33,342 bases of DNA from Halomonas sp. HL-48 (lineage in GTDB: Bacteria > Pseudomonadota > Gammaproteobacteria > Pseudomonadales > Halomonadaceae), in assembly GCF_001314875.1 (NCBI RefSeq), contig NZ_LJZS01000027.1, positions 1 through 33,342 on the forward strand. The letters run 5' to 3'. Each line of letters opens with the position of its first letter. The first letter of the stretch is position 1. Shown here piece after piece: positions 15,831 through 25,665 of this stretch. The position numbers and the translations under genes are program-made. The notes beneath the pieces were generated by a model. It had not been told where the DNA came from, made no database searches, and saw only the letters and a list, made by a program, of their open reading frames with translations.

Positions 15831-16544
15831 CTAGAATAGCCGGGACAGCAAGGCCGTCACGGCGGTTTCAACGCGCAGAATACGCGGGCCCAGGTGCATG
15901 CCCTGGCAGCCCGCGTCGAGCAGCTGCTCCACCTCCCAGTCGATAAACCCGCCCTCTGGACCAATGAACAGCACGGTGTCGTCACTGATGCCCCGTGGGC
16001 AAGGGTTGGCCATGCCCGGGTGGGCGACGAGACCGCGCCGATCTGCAAGCAGCGTGGGCAGGTGATCACTGAGAAAGGCCCGAAAGCCTTTGATCAGCGT
16101 CACGCTGGGCATCATGGTGTCGCGCGCCTGCTCGAGGCCGAGCACCAAATGCTGGTGTATCTTGTCGGGACGCAGCTCGGGGGATTGCCAATAGCTTTTT
16201 TCGACTCGCTTGGTGTGCAGCAGAGTGATGCGCTTGACGCCGAGCGCCGTCACATGCTCAAGCGTACGAGCCAGCATACGCGGACGGGGCAGCGCCAGTA
16301 CCAGATGAACGGGCAGGGCGGGCGGAGGCAGTTCGCTGAGTGACTCCCAAGTGAGCCGGGCATGGTCCGCCTCGAGCGCTGTCAGCTCGGCCTTGCCGAT
16401 CCGGCCGTCGGTATGGCCCACAGTGAGCTTATCGCCCAGTTGGGCGCGATGGACGTCGCGCAGGTGCGTTAAACGACGTGAATCGCGAAGTACCGCCTGG
16501 CCCGGCTGGGCCACATCGTGAGGTTCGAGTAAAATCAGGTTCAT
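15831..16544 (-). CDS. rsmE: 16S rRNA (uracil-1498-N3)-methyltransferase RsmE
   Basis: RsmE is a SPOUT-fold enzyme that methylates U1498 of 16S rRNA. The 237-residue protein has the N-terminal PUA-like domain (about 1-70). The C-terminal SAM-binding knot includes LFIGPEGGFIDWEVE near 191-205 and LGPRILRVETAVTALL near 219-234. The length is normal. It is divergent from phaR, with 134 bp between the starts. Confidence 0.95.
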   Translation of the reverse strand: MNLILLEPHDVAQPGQAVLRDSRRLTHLRDVHRAQLGDKLTVGHTDGRIGKAELTALEADHARLTWESLSELPPPALPVHLVLALPRPRMLARTLEHVTALGVKRITLLHTKRVEKSYWQSPELRPDKIHQHLVLGLEQARDTMMPSVTLIKGFRAFLSDHLPTLLADRRGLVAHPGMANPCPRGISDDTVLFIGPEGGFIDWEVEQLLDAGCQGMHLGPRILRVETAVTALLSRLF

Positions 16545-16604
16545 GGAAGTGGTGGATCAGTCAGTGGTTGGAGACGATACGCTGAGTGAATATCGATACA
16601 TGGC

Positions 16605-16634
16605 TTGCATAGGTGCGTGTTGCAGGCACAATAA
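16605..16634 (+). promoter_or_regulatory. Possible promoter of phaR
   Basis: TTGCAT (16605-16610), an 18-bp spacer and CAATAA (16629-16634) lie upstream of the phaR ribosome binding site. The -10 match is moderate. Confidence 0.35.
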
Positions 16635-16678
16635 CAGCAACGGGAAGCAAAGCCCTATCGGGTCTAAGGAGAATCGCC

Positions 16679-17191
16679 GTGCGCGTCATTCGTAAATATG
16701 CCAATCGCAGGTTGTATGATACCCAACAAAGTCGTTATGTGACCTTGGAGGATCTGCGTCGCTTGATTCTGGAGGAAGAACCGTTTCGGGTGGAGGACGC
16801 CAAGAGCGGCGAGGACCTGACGCGTACCATCCTGTTATCGATCATTATCGAGCAAGAGCAGGCCGACAGCGAAGCGGAAGTGTTCTCCAATGACCTGCTG
16901 GCGCAGCTAATCCGTGTCTACGATATGTCATCGCCGCTGCCGCTGGCGCGCTATCTGGAGCAGGGCACCCAGATCATGATGGAGCAGCAGAAGCGGATGC
17001 AAAGCCAGTGGCAGCAGGCTATTCGTCACTCGCCCATGGAGTTCATGCGCGAACTGGCGGAAGAGAATATGCGCTTCTGGCAGAACACCATGAACCAGGC
17101 GCCGCCTGAGAGTAAGCGCAATAGCGACAAACAGCCCCCACAGACCGGCAAGGCAAAGGGCGGCAAAACCAACCAGGACAAGTCATCGTAA
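16679..17191 (+). CDS. phaR: Polyhydroxyalkanoate synthesis repressor PhaR
   Basis: PhaR binds DNA and PHA granules and represses phasin genes until storage polymer is present. I start it at GTG 16679, which has AAGGAG at 16666-16671. The protein then opens with the family signature VRVIRKYANRRLYDTQQSRY, and the longer frame from 16613 adds nothing conserved. The DNA-binding PHB_acc_N domain covers about 1-60 and the PHB_acc domain about 65-110. A Gln/Lys-rich, probably disordered tail follows. Length is 170 residues. No PHA synthase is in the window. Confidence 0.93.
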   Translation: MRVIRKYANRRLYDTQQSRYVTLEDLRRLILEEEPFRVEDAKSGEDLTRTILLSIIIEQEQADSEAEVFSNDLLAQLIRVYDMSSPLPLARYLEQGTQIMMEQQKRMQSQWQQAIRHSPMEFMRELAEENMRFWQNTMNQAPPESKRNSDKQPPQTGKAKGGKTNQDKSS

Positions 17192-17216
17192 GCGCCACCG
17201 ACGCGCGGGCAAGCTG

Positions 17217-17225
17217 TGGCATAAT
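17217..17225 (+). promoter_or_regulatory. Possible extended -10 promoter of purD
   Basis: TGG directly before CATAAT (17220-17225) makes an extended -10 about 40 bp upstream of the purD start. The -35 region is poor and I see no PurR box. Confidence 0.4.
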
Positions 17226-17264
17226 GCCGCCACGATTCTGCTTTTCCGTTCAAGAAGGATATCC

Positions 17265-18554
17265 ATGAAGGTTTTGATGATTGGCGGCGGTGGTCGCGAG
17301 CACGCGTTGGCATGGAAACTGGCTCAGTCGTCGCTTGTCTCGCAGGTATTCGTCGCCCCGGGCAATGCGGGCACCGCCGGTGAAGACAAGCTGACCAACG
17401 TGGCCATCGAGGCGACCGATATTGACGCACTGGTGGCGTTTGCCCGCGACGCAGCGGTAGCGCTCACGGTGGTAGGGCCTGAAGCACCGCTGGTGGAAGG
17501 CGTGGTGGATCGCTTCCAGGCGGCTGGCTTGACCATTTTCGGCCCCACCCAGGCCGCCGCCCAGTTGGAAGGCTCAAAGTCGTTCACCAAGGATTTCCTG
17601 GCCCGCCACGACATCCCTTCGGCCGCCTATCAGACGTTCACGGCCGTCGAACCAGCGCTTGCCTACCTGACCGAGGTGGGCGCGCCGATTGTCATCAAGG
17701 CCGACGGCCTGGCCGCCGGTAAAGGCGTCATCGTAGCCATGACCAATGCCGAGGCCGAAGCTGCGATCCGCGATATGCTCGAAGCCAACGCCTTTGGCGA
17801 TGCGGGCGCTCGCGTGGTGATCGAAGAGTTTCTGGAAGGTGAGGAAGCCAGCTTTATCGTCATGGTCGATGGCGAAAACGTGGTGCCCATGGCCACCAGT
17901 CAGGACCACAAGCGTGCCTACGACGGTGACAACGGCCCCAACACTGGCGGCATGGGGGCCTACTCGCCCGCGCCCGTGGTGACCCCCGAGGTCGACGAGC
18001 GCATCATGCAGCAGGTGATTCTGCCTACCGTCAAAGGCATGGCTGCCGAAGGTCACGCCTACAGCGGTTTTCTTTACGCCGGGCTGATGATCGACGCTCA
18101 GGGCAACCCCAAGGTGATCGAGTACAACTGCCGTTTTGGCGACCCGGAAACCCAGCCCATCATGATGCGTCTCACCTCTGACCTGGCCGCGCTGTGCCTG
18201 GCCGGGGCGGAAGGCCGGCTGGCCGGGCAGCGCTGTGAATGGGACCCTCGCGCGGCGGTAGGCGTGGTGCTGGCCGCCGGGGGCTACCCAGGTAGCTACC
18301 GGAAGGGCGACGTCATCCACGGGATTGCCAACGCCGAGCGCCATGGCTGTAAAGTCTTCCATGCGGGCACTCGCCACAATGATCAGGGTGATGTCCTCAC
18401 CGCAGGCGGACGTGTGCTGTGCGTCACGGCCCTGGGCGAGCGTGTTTCCCAGGCGCAGCAGGCGGCCTACCAGGGCGTTGACGAGATCCACTGGGAGGGC
18501 GTCATCTGCCGCCGGGACATCGCCCATCGCGCCATCGCCCGCGAAAACGGGTAG
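17265..18554 (+). CDS. purD: Phosphoribosylamine-glycine ligase
   Basis: PurD joins glycine to phosphoribosylamine with ATP to form GAR in purine synthesis. The 429-residue ATP-grasp protein has the N-terminal MKVLMIGGGGREHALAWKL block. The ATP-grasp domain (about 100-330) includes IVIKADGLAAGKGVIVA near 144-160. A C-terminal domain includes AAVGVVLAAGGYPGSY near 329-344. An AAGAAGG motif precedes the ATG. It stands without purH next to it. No repressor box was found. Confidence 0.96.
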   Translation: MKVLMIGGGGREHALAWKLAQSSLVSQVFVAPGNAGTAGEDKLTNVAIEATDIDALVAFARDAAVALTVVGPEAPLVEGVVDRFQAAGLTIFGPTQAAAQLEGSKSFTKDFLARHDIPSAAYQTFTAVEPALAYLTEVGAPIVIKADGLAAGKGVIVAMTNAEAEAAIRDMLEANAFGDAGARVVIEEFLEGEEASFIVMVDGENVVPMATSQDHKRAYDGDNGPNTGGMGAYSPAPVVTPEVDERIMQQVILPTVKGMAAEGHAYSGFLYAGLMIDAQGNPKVIEYNCRFGDPETQPIMMRLTSDLAALCLAGAEGRLAGQRCEWDPRAAVGVVLAAGGYPGSYRKGDVIHGIANAERHGCKVFHAGTRHNDQGDVLTAGGRVLCVTALGERVSQAQQAAYQGVDEIHWEGVICRRDIAHRAIARENG

Positions 18555-18612
18555 GCGCAGACGACATATCCAGGCATCCTGCTGCGACGGCCAACCACAA
18601 CAAGGATAAGAG

Positions 18613-19053
18613 ATGGAACGGGTTCAGCTTGATTTTCCCGACGCCGCGATCATTCATCGCCATTCGCTGAGCGTTCGCGTCACGGACATGAACTATGGTC
18701 GCCATCTTGGCCACGATGCGCTGGTATCGCTGCTTCATGAAGCGCGTATCCAGGCGTTCGCCTCCCTTGAGCTGCCCGAGTGGGACATGCACGGCTATCC
18801 CAGCGTGGTCGCCGACCTGGCAGTGCAATACCAAAGCGAAGCGCGCTGGCCGGATGCCCTGTTGGTCGAAACCGCCGTACCATCCCCCGAAGGCAAGGCG
18901 CTGACCGTCTATCAGCGCATGATCCACGCCGAATCGGGCAGGCCCGTGGCGACCGCCCGTATCAACCAGCTGCTGGTTGATACGGCCACCGGTCGGCCGG
19001 TGGCCGTGCCCGCGTCAGTCGTGGAAGCATTAGCCAAAGCGAGAGGCACCTGA
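18613..19053 (+). CDS. Hotdog-fold acyl-CoA thioesterase-like protein
   Basis: The 146-residue protein has the 4HBT-type pattern: the SLSVRVTDMNYGRHLGHDALVSLLHEAR stretch near 18-45 carries the usual Asp and His region of the hotdog helix. Its likely reaction is hydrolysis of acyl-CoA; the substrate is not predictable. The stop shares one base with the start of the next gene (TGATG), so the two are translationally coupled. Confidence 0.85.
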   Translation: MERVQLDFPDAAIIHRHSLSVRVTDMNYGRHLGHDALVSLLHEARIQAFASLELPEWDMHGYPSVVADLAVQYQSEARWPDALLVETAVPSPEGKALTVYQRMIHAESGRPVATARINQLLVDTATGRPVAVPASVVEALAKARGT

Positions 19054-19925
19054 TGTCCCGTGAATACCCCATCATCGCCGTTACCGGTTCGTCCGGCGCG
19101 GGCACCACGACCGTCCGGCGTAGCTTTGAGCGGATGTTTCTGCGTGAAGACGTGCATGCCGCCATGGTGGACGGCGATGCCTTTCACCGCTATACCCGCC
19201 ATGACCTGCATCGCATGTTCCGCGAAGAGCCGGAGCGTAAAAACGAACTATCGCACTTTGCCGTCGAAGCCAACCTGCTCGACCGCCTCGAAGGCATGTT
19301 TGTCGAGTATGGTGAGCACGGAACGGGCACCTTCCGTCACTACATCCACGCCGAGGACAAGCAGAAAATCGAAGCGGGCTATCAGGTCGGCACCTTTACC
19401 GAGTGGCAGCCGCTGCCCTGCGGTACCGACCTGCTGTTTTACGAAGGCCTCCACGGCGGCCTGGTGACCGAAGAGTTCGATATCGCCCGTCACGTCGATC
19501 TGCTGGTGGGCGTTGCCCCGACTATGAACCTGGAGTGGATCCAGAAGATCGACCGTGACACCAAGATGCGCGGCTACTCCCAGGAAGCGGTGATCGATAC
19601 CATTCTGGGGCGTATGGGCGACTACGTGCGCTATATCCAGCCCCAGTTCTCCCGCACCCACATCAATTTTCAGCGCGTGCCCACAGTGGATACCTCCAAC
19701 CCTTTTGAGGTACAGGATATCCCGACCGACGCGGAGTCGTTCGTGGTGATTCGTTTCCGCGACCCGTCGACGGTGGATTTCCCCTGGCTGCTGGCGATGA
19801 TCCAGGATTCCTTCATGACCCGGCCGCATACCCTGGTGGTGCCCGGCGCCCGTATGTCGCTGGCCATGGAGCTGATATTGGCGCCGCTGGTGCGCCACTT
19901 GTTGTCGCAGCGTCGTTTTCGTTAG
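19053..19925 (+). CDS. prkB: Phosphoribulokinase-family kinase (PrkB type)
   Basis: The 290-residue protein has a P-loop GSSGAGTTT at about 11-19, DGDAFHRY near 38-45 and the conserved FYEGLHGG near 132-139. It matches the length of E. coli PrkB. Despite the name, no Calvin-cycle genes are nearby, and the true substrate of these proteins in heterotrophs is not established. It overlaps the thioesterase stop by one base. Confidence 0.9.
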   Translation: MSREYPIIAVTGSSGAGTTTVRRSFERMFLREDVHAAMVDGDAFHRYTRHDLHRMFREEPERKNELSHFAVEANLLDRLEGMFVEYGEHGTGTFRHYIHAEDKQKIEAGYQVGTFTEWQPLPCGTDLLFYEGLHGGLVTEEFDIARHVDLLVGVAPTMNLEWIQKIDRDTKMRGYSQEAVIDTILGRMGDYVRYIQPQFSRTHINFQRVPTVDTSNPFEVQDIPTDAESFVVIRFRDPSTVDFPWLLAMIQDSFMTRPHTLVVPGARMSLAMELILAPLVRHLLSQRRFR

Positions 19926-19981
19926 GCTCACGGGTAACCGATTGCCTGTGATGTCAGGTCACGCTGACCAAGGAGCTTTAT

Positions 19982-20323
19982 ATGGACTGTCTGTTTTGTC
20001 GCATCATCAACCGCGAAATCCCGGCGGATATTGTCTATGAAGACGAGCACGTGCTGGCCTTTAACGACATTAATCCCCAGGCCCCCACGCACCAGTTGAT
20101 CATTCCCAAAAAGCACATTGCCACGCTCAATGATATCCAGACCGACGACCTGACCACCGTGGGTCGCTTGCAGTACACCGCTGCGAAGCTTGCCGGCGAG
20201 CAGGGGTTTGCCGATGACGGCTACCGGGTGGTGATGAACTGCAACGAAATGGGCGGCCAGACGGTCTACCATATTCACATGCACTTGCTTGGCGGGCGCG
20301 CATTCACCTGGCCCGCCGGGTAA
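19982..20323 (+). CDS. HIT family nucleotide-binding hydrolase (HinT-like)
   Basis: This 113-residue protein belongs to the histidine triad family; HinT proteins hydrolyse purine nucleoside phosphoramidates. It begins DCLFCRIINREIPADIVYEDE and carries the triad YHIHMHLLGGR near 98-108. An AAGGAG motif precedes the ATG. The next gene starts 40 bp downstream. Confidence 0.94.
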   Translation: MDCLFCRIINREIPADIVYEDEHVLAFNDINPQAPTHQLIIPKKHIATLNDIQTDDLTTVGRLQYTAAKLAGEQGFADDGYRVVMNCNEMGGQTVYHIHMHLLGGRAFTWPAG

Positions 20324-20363
20324 CACTGCCGTTGAAGGCGACCCCGCGGCCAAGGAGCGCGCC

Positions 20364-21002
20364 ATGATGCGTCGACGCACCCGATCGGACCAATGGATTT
20401 ATCAGTTTGACCGTGCACTGCGCACCCTGGTGCCGCCCACGGCGAACGCCAGGGCGGTGGTTCCCGTATCGCCCAACGACGAGACGCTGACGGCCTTTGA
20501 GGCCAGCCACGTGGCCGGTGCGATGCGCGTCAACCACTGCGGCGAAGTCTGCCTGCAAGGGCTTTATCAGGGCCAGCGGCTGTTTGCCCAGCGCCCGGAA
20601 GCCAGCGCGCAGATGGAGCAGTCAGCGTCGAAGAACCTTGAGCATCTGGCCCGCTGTAGCGAGCGGCTGCGCCAGTTGGACAGCCGTACCAGCCTGTTGG
20701 CGCCGGGTTTTTACATGGCCGCGCTGAGTATCGGGGCGATGACCGGTGCGCTAAGCGAACGTGTAGGGCTCGGCGTACTGGCGGCAAGCGAAGCGCAGGC
20801 GGCCAAACGCCTGAGCGAGCAGCAGGACCGGCTGCCTGACACCGATCACACCTCCAGCGCACTGCTGCGCCAGATGAGCACGGACAAGAACCGCCACGCC
20901 CAGCTGGCGTTGGAAGCCGGTGGCCTTCGCCTGCCGGCTCCGGTGCAGTGGATGATGCGCGGGGCCTTCAAGGCGGTCAGCAAAACGACTTATCACCTCT
21001 AG
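20364..21002 (+). CDS. Coq7-family (demethoxyubiquinone hydroxylase-like) protein with altered iron ligands
   Basis: Coq7 is a di-iron enzyme of ubiquinone synthesis. From ATG 20364, which has AAGGAGCG upstream, the protein has 212 residues and aligns well with Coq7: MRVNHCGEVCLQGLYQGQ near 55-72, the DSRTSLLAPGFYMAALSIGA block and the final AGGLRLPAPVQW motif. Mapped on human COQ7 (ligands E60, E90, H93, E142, E178, H181), I find E61, N91, H94, E143, K175 and H178. Two of the four glutamate ligands are therefore replaced, by Asn and Lys. The reading frame is intact. It may be inactive, work differently, or have a functional paralogue elsewhere, so I give no gene symbol. Confidence 0.85.
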   Translation: MMRRRTRSDQWIYQFDRALRTLVPPTANARAVVPVSPNDETLTAFEASHVAGAMRVNHCGEVCLQGLYQGQRLFAQRPEASAQMEQSASKNLEHLARCSERLRQLDSRTSLLAPGFYMAALSIGAMTGALSERVGLGVLAASEAQAAKRLSEQQDRLPDTDHTSSALLRQMSTDKNRHAQLALEAGGLRLPAPVQWMMRGAFKAVSKTTYHL

Positions 21003-21049
21003 ACGCCACTGCTTATCGTCACGCAGCGTTGACCTCGCCAGCCAGCCAC

Positions 21050-21077
21050 AAAAAAGCCCCGCCAAGCGGGGCTTTTG
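21050..21077. terminator. Bidirectional terminator between the Coq7-family gene and ettA
   Basis: GCCCCGC/GCGGGGC with loop CAA is flanked by an A-run on the left and TTTT on the right, so it can serve both convergent genes. Confidence 0.9.
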
Positions 21078-21103
21078 ATTGACGGCACACGGCCCGTCGA
21101 CGC

Positions 21104-22765
<1,662 letters not shown>

Positions 22766-22931
22766 GGAAATCCGTTAGGTTGATGAAAAAAATGTCAGCG
22801 TCGCCGCTGAACGGTACGCAGATGATAGAGCCCCGCGTGGCTAAAGGCCAGCAATGGGAAAAGGCCATGCGCATACGGCGACATTGATGATCGAGAAAGC
22901 CCTGCGGGCGGGACGACGTTACGCTTCTGAA

Positions 22932-23147
22932 CTACTCTTCTTCGTCCCAGTCGTCCTCGATGGCGCGTTTTAGACGGCGTTCTTCAAGCCAAGCTTCAAC
23001 CTGGCGTCGTGCGCGCAGGTTATCGGCTTTGCTGCTGGGTCGCGAGCGACCGTAGTGTTCGTCGTTGACGGCATCGAGGGAGTCGAAGTCATCCGATTCG
23101 GTGTCTTCGGGGGAGAAAGTTTCACGACTCAAGGGGTCACGGCTCAT
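22932..23147 (-). CDS. Small highly charged protein, resembles the PA3496 family
   Basis: From ATG 23147, which has GGAGGG seven bases upstream, the protein has 71 residues. The upstream in-frame ATG (23201) lacks such a site. The N-terminal half is acidic (PEDTESDDFDSLD) and the C-terminal half is a charged helix (RARRQVEAWLEERRLKRAIED) ending DWDEEE. This helix resembles PA3496-type putative envelope integrity proteins; that match is from memory and uncertain. It has its own good promoter at 23247-23275. Confidence 0.75.
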   Translation of the reverse strand: MSRDPLSRETFSPEDTESDDFDSLDAVNDEHYGRSRPSSKADNLRARRQVEAWLEERRLKRAIEDDWDEEE

Positions 23148-23246
23148 GACAGGCCCTCCAACCCAAGCCGGCGTACCGGCATCACAATGGCTTCCTGGCA
23201 AGCAGGGTGCAAGGAAGCACCTAGCGCTTTGTCAGCGCCTTGCCGC

Positions 23247-23275
23247 TATATAACGCCGCTTGGATCGAAGTTCAA
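23247..23275 (-). promoter_or_regulatory. Sigma-70 promoter of the small charged protein
   Basis: On the minus strand, TTGAAC (complement of 23270-23275), 17 bp and TATATA (23247-23252). The predicted leader is about 93 nt. It holds several short hairpins, including the mutually exclusive GGTGC/GCACC and GCTTCC/GGAAGC. Confidence 0.65.
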
Positions 23276-23327
23276 GCATTACCGGGTTTTTTCGTTTTAT
23301 TGTGTTAATGGCACAAGCTCTGGAGCG

Positions 23328-23765
23328 CTATTCAGCGCTTTCCCGCTGGGCCTGCAGGGCGGCTAGCGCCTGTTGGGCCTCCACCCGCTCGGTCACGTCC
23401 TTCTGCACGCCGATGTAATACATCAGGTGATCGTCTTCATCGAATACCGGAGTAATCGACAGCTCGTTCCAGAACATGGTGCCGTCCTTGCGGTAGTTGC
23501 GCAGCACCTCTCTGGACGGAAGGCCGGCACTCAGCGCCTCGCGGATGGCGTTCAGCGGGTCTTGATCGCGGTCTTCGTTCTGCAGAAAGCGACAGTCCCG
23601 ATACAGAATCTCATCGGCGCTGTAGCCCGTCAGGCGCTCGAAGCCTTTATTGACATATATCAGGATGTTTTCATCGCCTTCCTGTTCAGCAACCACAATG
23701 CCGTCTTCGGAGGCGTCAACCATGCGTTCGAGTAACGCCGGGCTGATCAAGGGAGATCGTTTCAT
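23328..23765 (-). CDS. Short LOV-domain blue-light photoreceptor
   Basis: The protein is essentially one LOV (PAS) domain with short helical ends, 145 residues from ATG 23765. The photoactive cysteine is C58 in DEILYRDCRFLQ. Other flavin-pocket motifs are present: YVNKGFERLTGY (37-48), NYRKDGTMFWNEL, and YYIGVQKDVT at the end. It strongly resembles the short LOV proteins of Pseudomonas putida (PpSB1-LOV), which bind FMN and form a cysteine adduct in blue light. There is no effector domain; the C-terminal helix (RVEAQQALAALQAQRESAE) may dimerise or signal. A TTG 24 bases upstream is a less likely start. Confidence 0.92.
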   Translation of the reverse strand: MKRSPLISPALLERMVDASEDGIVVAEQEGDENILIYVNKGFERLTGYSADEILYRDCRFLQNEDRDQDPLNAIREALSAGLPSREVLRNYRKDGTMFWNELSITPVFDEDDHLMYYIGVQKDVTERVEAQQALAALQAQRESAE

Positions 23766-23853
23766 CAAGGGTTCCTGTTGCAGCTCCAAACCTATCGCGG
23801 GCCGTGATCATATTGATTGTCACGATGCTTATGCGTCCCGGGCGATGTAATTT

Positions 23854-23881
23854 ATTATGATAGCAAAAGATCGTTTAACAA
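23854..23881 (-). promoter_or_regulatory. Possible promoter of the LOV gene
   Basis: On the minus strand, TTGTTA (complement of 23876-23881), 16 bp and CATAAT (complement of 23854-23859). The region is AT-rich compared with its surroundings. The light-box element seen near hemH is not present here. Confidence 0.45.
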
Positions 23882-23946
23882 TTGCCACCTACCTACCATC
23901 ATGGCGAGCGTTGCCATGCATTGCAATCTTGAGCGTTATCTTAACG

Positions 23947-25260
23947 TTACTCGACCTCGGGTAATCGCTGCGCAGAGAGCATGGCACCAACCGCCGTGGC
24001 GGATAAAACCAGCAGCAGGGCCGCGCTGCCCAGCCACTGTGCCAGCAGGCCGATAACCCCGCCAACCACCAGCATCAGTACGCCCGTCAAGGTGTTCGAT
24101 AGCGCAACATACAGAGCACGGTTGTCCTGGCTGGCCATATCCACCAGATAGGTTTTACGCCCAAGACGCACTCCGTGGTGAACAATGACCAGCAGCGCAT
24201 AGACCGCCGCGTAGGGCCATATCTGCTCGGAAACGCCGGCGGGTAACCAGGTAACCCCGGCACCCATCAAGCAACATAGCGCCGTCCCCACGGCTGCATC
24301 GCGCATCACTCCGCGGCTGGATTGGTCTGCGCGCTTGCCCCATACCGGGCTTGCCACCATGGCAGCGACCCCCGACACCACGACCAGCAGGCCCAGGCCG
24401 CTAAGCTCGGTACCGCTTTGCTGTTGGCCGAGCAGCGCCAGGTAGGGCAGCGCCAATGCGCTTGACAGCAGTAACGCGCGGGACAGATTGAAATGCAGAA
24501 AGGTGCGATCTTCCTTGAGCAGTGAAAGCCCCAGCTTGATGCTGTCCCAGGCGTTTTCGCCGCCTTCCACGGCGCCAGGAGTTTCTTCAATGCGCGCGGC
24601 GCAAAGGCCATTTACCGCCCAGCCGACCGCGGCGGCACCCAGCAGGGCGGCGAGGGTAAGGCTGCCACGCGAATCATCCAGCAGCACCAGTACTGCGCCT
24701 GCCGCCAGAGTGGCGCCCCCCGCAAGGCTGCCGCTCCAGCCCATCAGAGTGCCGCGACGGTGCTTGGCAATGGTCTTGCCCATCACGTCCTTGGTGGCAA
24801 TAGAGGAGAGCCCGCGGGCGAGCGAGAGCATCACCAGGACCAGCAATACCAAACCGCCACCCAGGCTGCCGCTGCCCCATAGCGCAAGACCTGCCAGCAG
24901 CAGGGCGGCGATTGCCTGAAGGCCTGCTCCGGCAACCCACACCCACTTGCGCTGGGGCTTGAGGCGAATAAAGCCGGCCACAAAAATCTGCGGCAGCAGC
25001 GCGCCGGACTCGCGAATGGGTACCAGAAACCCCACCATCCATACCGGTGCGCCGATGATGCCCATCAACCAGGGCAATACCAGTCGGGCGCTGGAAAGTT
25101 CATCCGCCAGCTTGTTCCCGAGCGCCGCCCATAAATGCAGCATGAAATTGCGCGGCTGTTCATGGCAGGCGCTATCAGGAATGTCGTCGCACATCCGGCT
25201 GTCTTCGTCGCCGGTTAGCCATTCGTAAATTCTTGACTCTGACGCGTCGTGTCTAGCCAT
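23947..25260 (-). CDS. MFS-type transporter
   Basis: The 437-residue membrane protein has about twelve hydrophobic segments. The first 38 residues are soluble and acidic. A charged cytoplasmic loop (about 210-230) separates two six-helix halves, as in the major facilitator superfamily. Fragments such as PVWGKRADQSSRG resemble the loop motif between helices. The substrate cannot be predicted. It is divergent from the SelW-like gene. Confidence 0.85.
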   Translation of the reverse strand: MARHDASESRIYEWLTGDEDSRMCDDIPDSACHEQPRNFMLHLWAALGNKLADELSSARLVLPWLMGIIGAPVWMVGFLVPIRESGALLPQIFVAGFIRLKPQRKWVWVAGAGLQAIAALLLAGLALWGSGSLGGGLVLLVLVMLSLARGLSSIATKDVMGKTIAKHRRGTLMGWSGSLAGGATLAAGAVLVLLDDSRGSLTLAALLGAAAVGWAVNGLCAARIEETPGAVEGGENAWDSIKLGLSLLKEDRTFLHFNLSRALLLSSALALPYLALLGQQQSGTELSGLGLLVVVSGVAAMVASPVWGKRADQSSRGVMRDAAVGTALCCLMGAGVTWLPAGVSEQIWPYAAVYALLVIVHHGVRLGRKTYLVDMASQDNRALYVALSNTLTGVLMLVVGGVIGLLAQWLGSAALLLVLSATAVGAMLSAQRLPEVE

Positions 25261-25395
25261 GTGGGCTCCTTGGCGATAACCGTCCTGAGCGACCCGTTTT
25301 GACGAGCCGGGTGATTAAGTACATTCTTGAGTAATGTCTTCAGATATGTCTCTTATTGATCAAGATAATGGCGAGTCAGGCCAGGGAGCTCAAGG

Positions 25396-25665
25396 ATGTC
25401 GCGTATTCAAATTCGCTATTGCACGCAATGCCAGTGGCTGCTAAGGAGCGCCTGGTACGCTCAGGAACTGCTTTCCACCTTTGGTGAAGCGCTCGATGAG
25501 GTAGCGCTTTGCCCGAGCCACGGTGGCACCTTCGAAATCTGGTGTGACGGCGACTTGCTCTGGGAGCGTAAGCGCGACGGCGGTTTTCCCGACATCAAGG
25601 CCCTCAAGCAGCAGGTGCGCGACCACGTCGAACCTTCCCGTGACCTGGGCCACACCGACCGATGA
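25396..25665 (+). CDS. SelT/SelW/SelH (Rdx) family protein
   Basis: The 89-residue protein has the thioredoxin-like Rdx pattern IRYCTQCQW near 6-14 with a CxxC pair. It continues to SHGGTFEIWCDGDLLWERKRDGGFPDIK, close to the usual family end. In this bacterial form both redox residues are Cys, with no selenocysteine. The family is thought to have a redox role. Its stop overlaps the next start (ATGA, 25662-25665). Confidence 0.93.
   Translation: MSRIQIRYCTQCQWLLRSAWYAQELLSTFGEALDEVALCPSHGGTFEIWCDGDLLWERKRDGGFPDIKALKQQVRDHVEPSRDLGHTDR

Noticed and set aside
17574..18527. Open frame of 317 residues on the minus strand
   Set aside because: It is antisense to purD, has no recognisable domain and no ribosome binding site; the purD motifs decide the strand.
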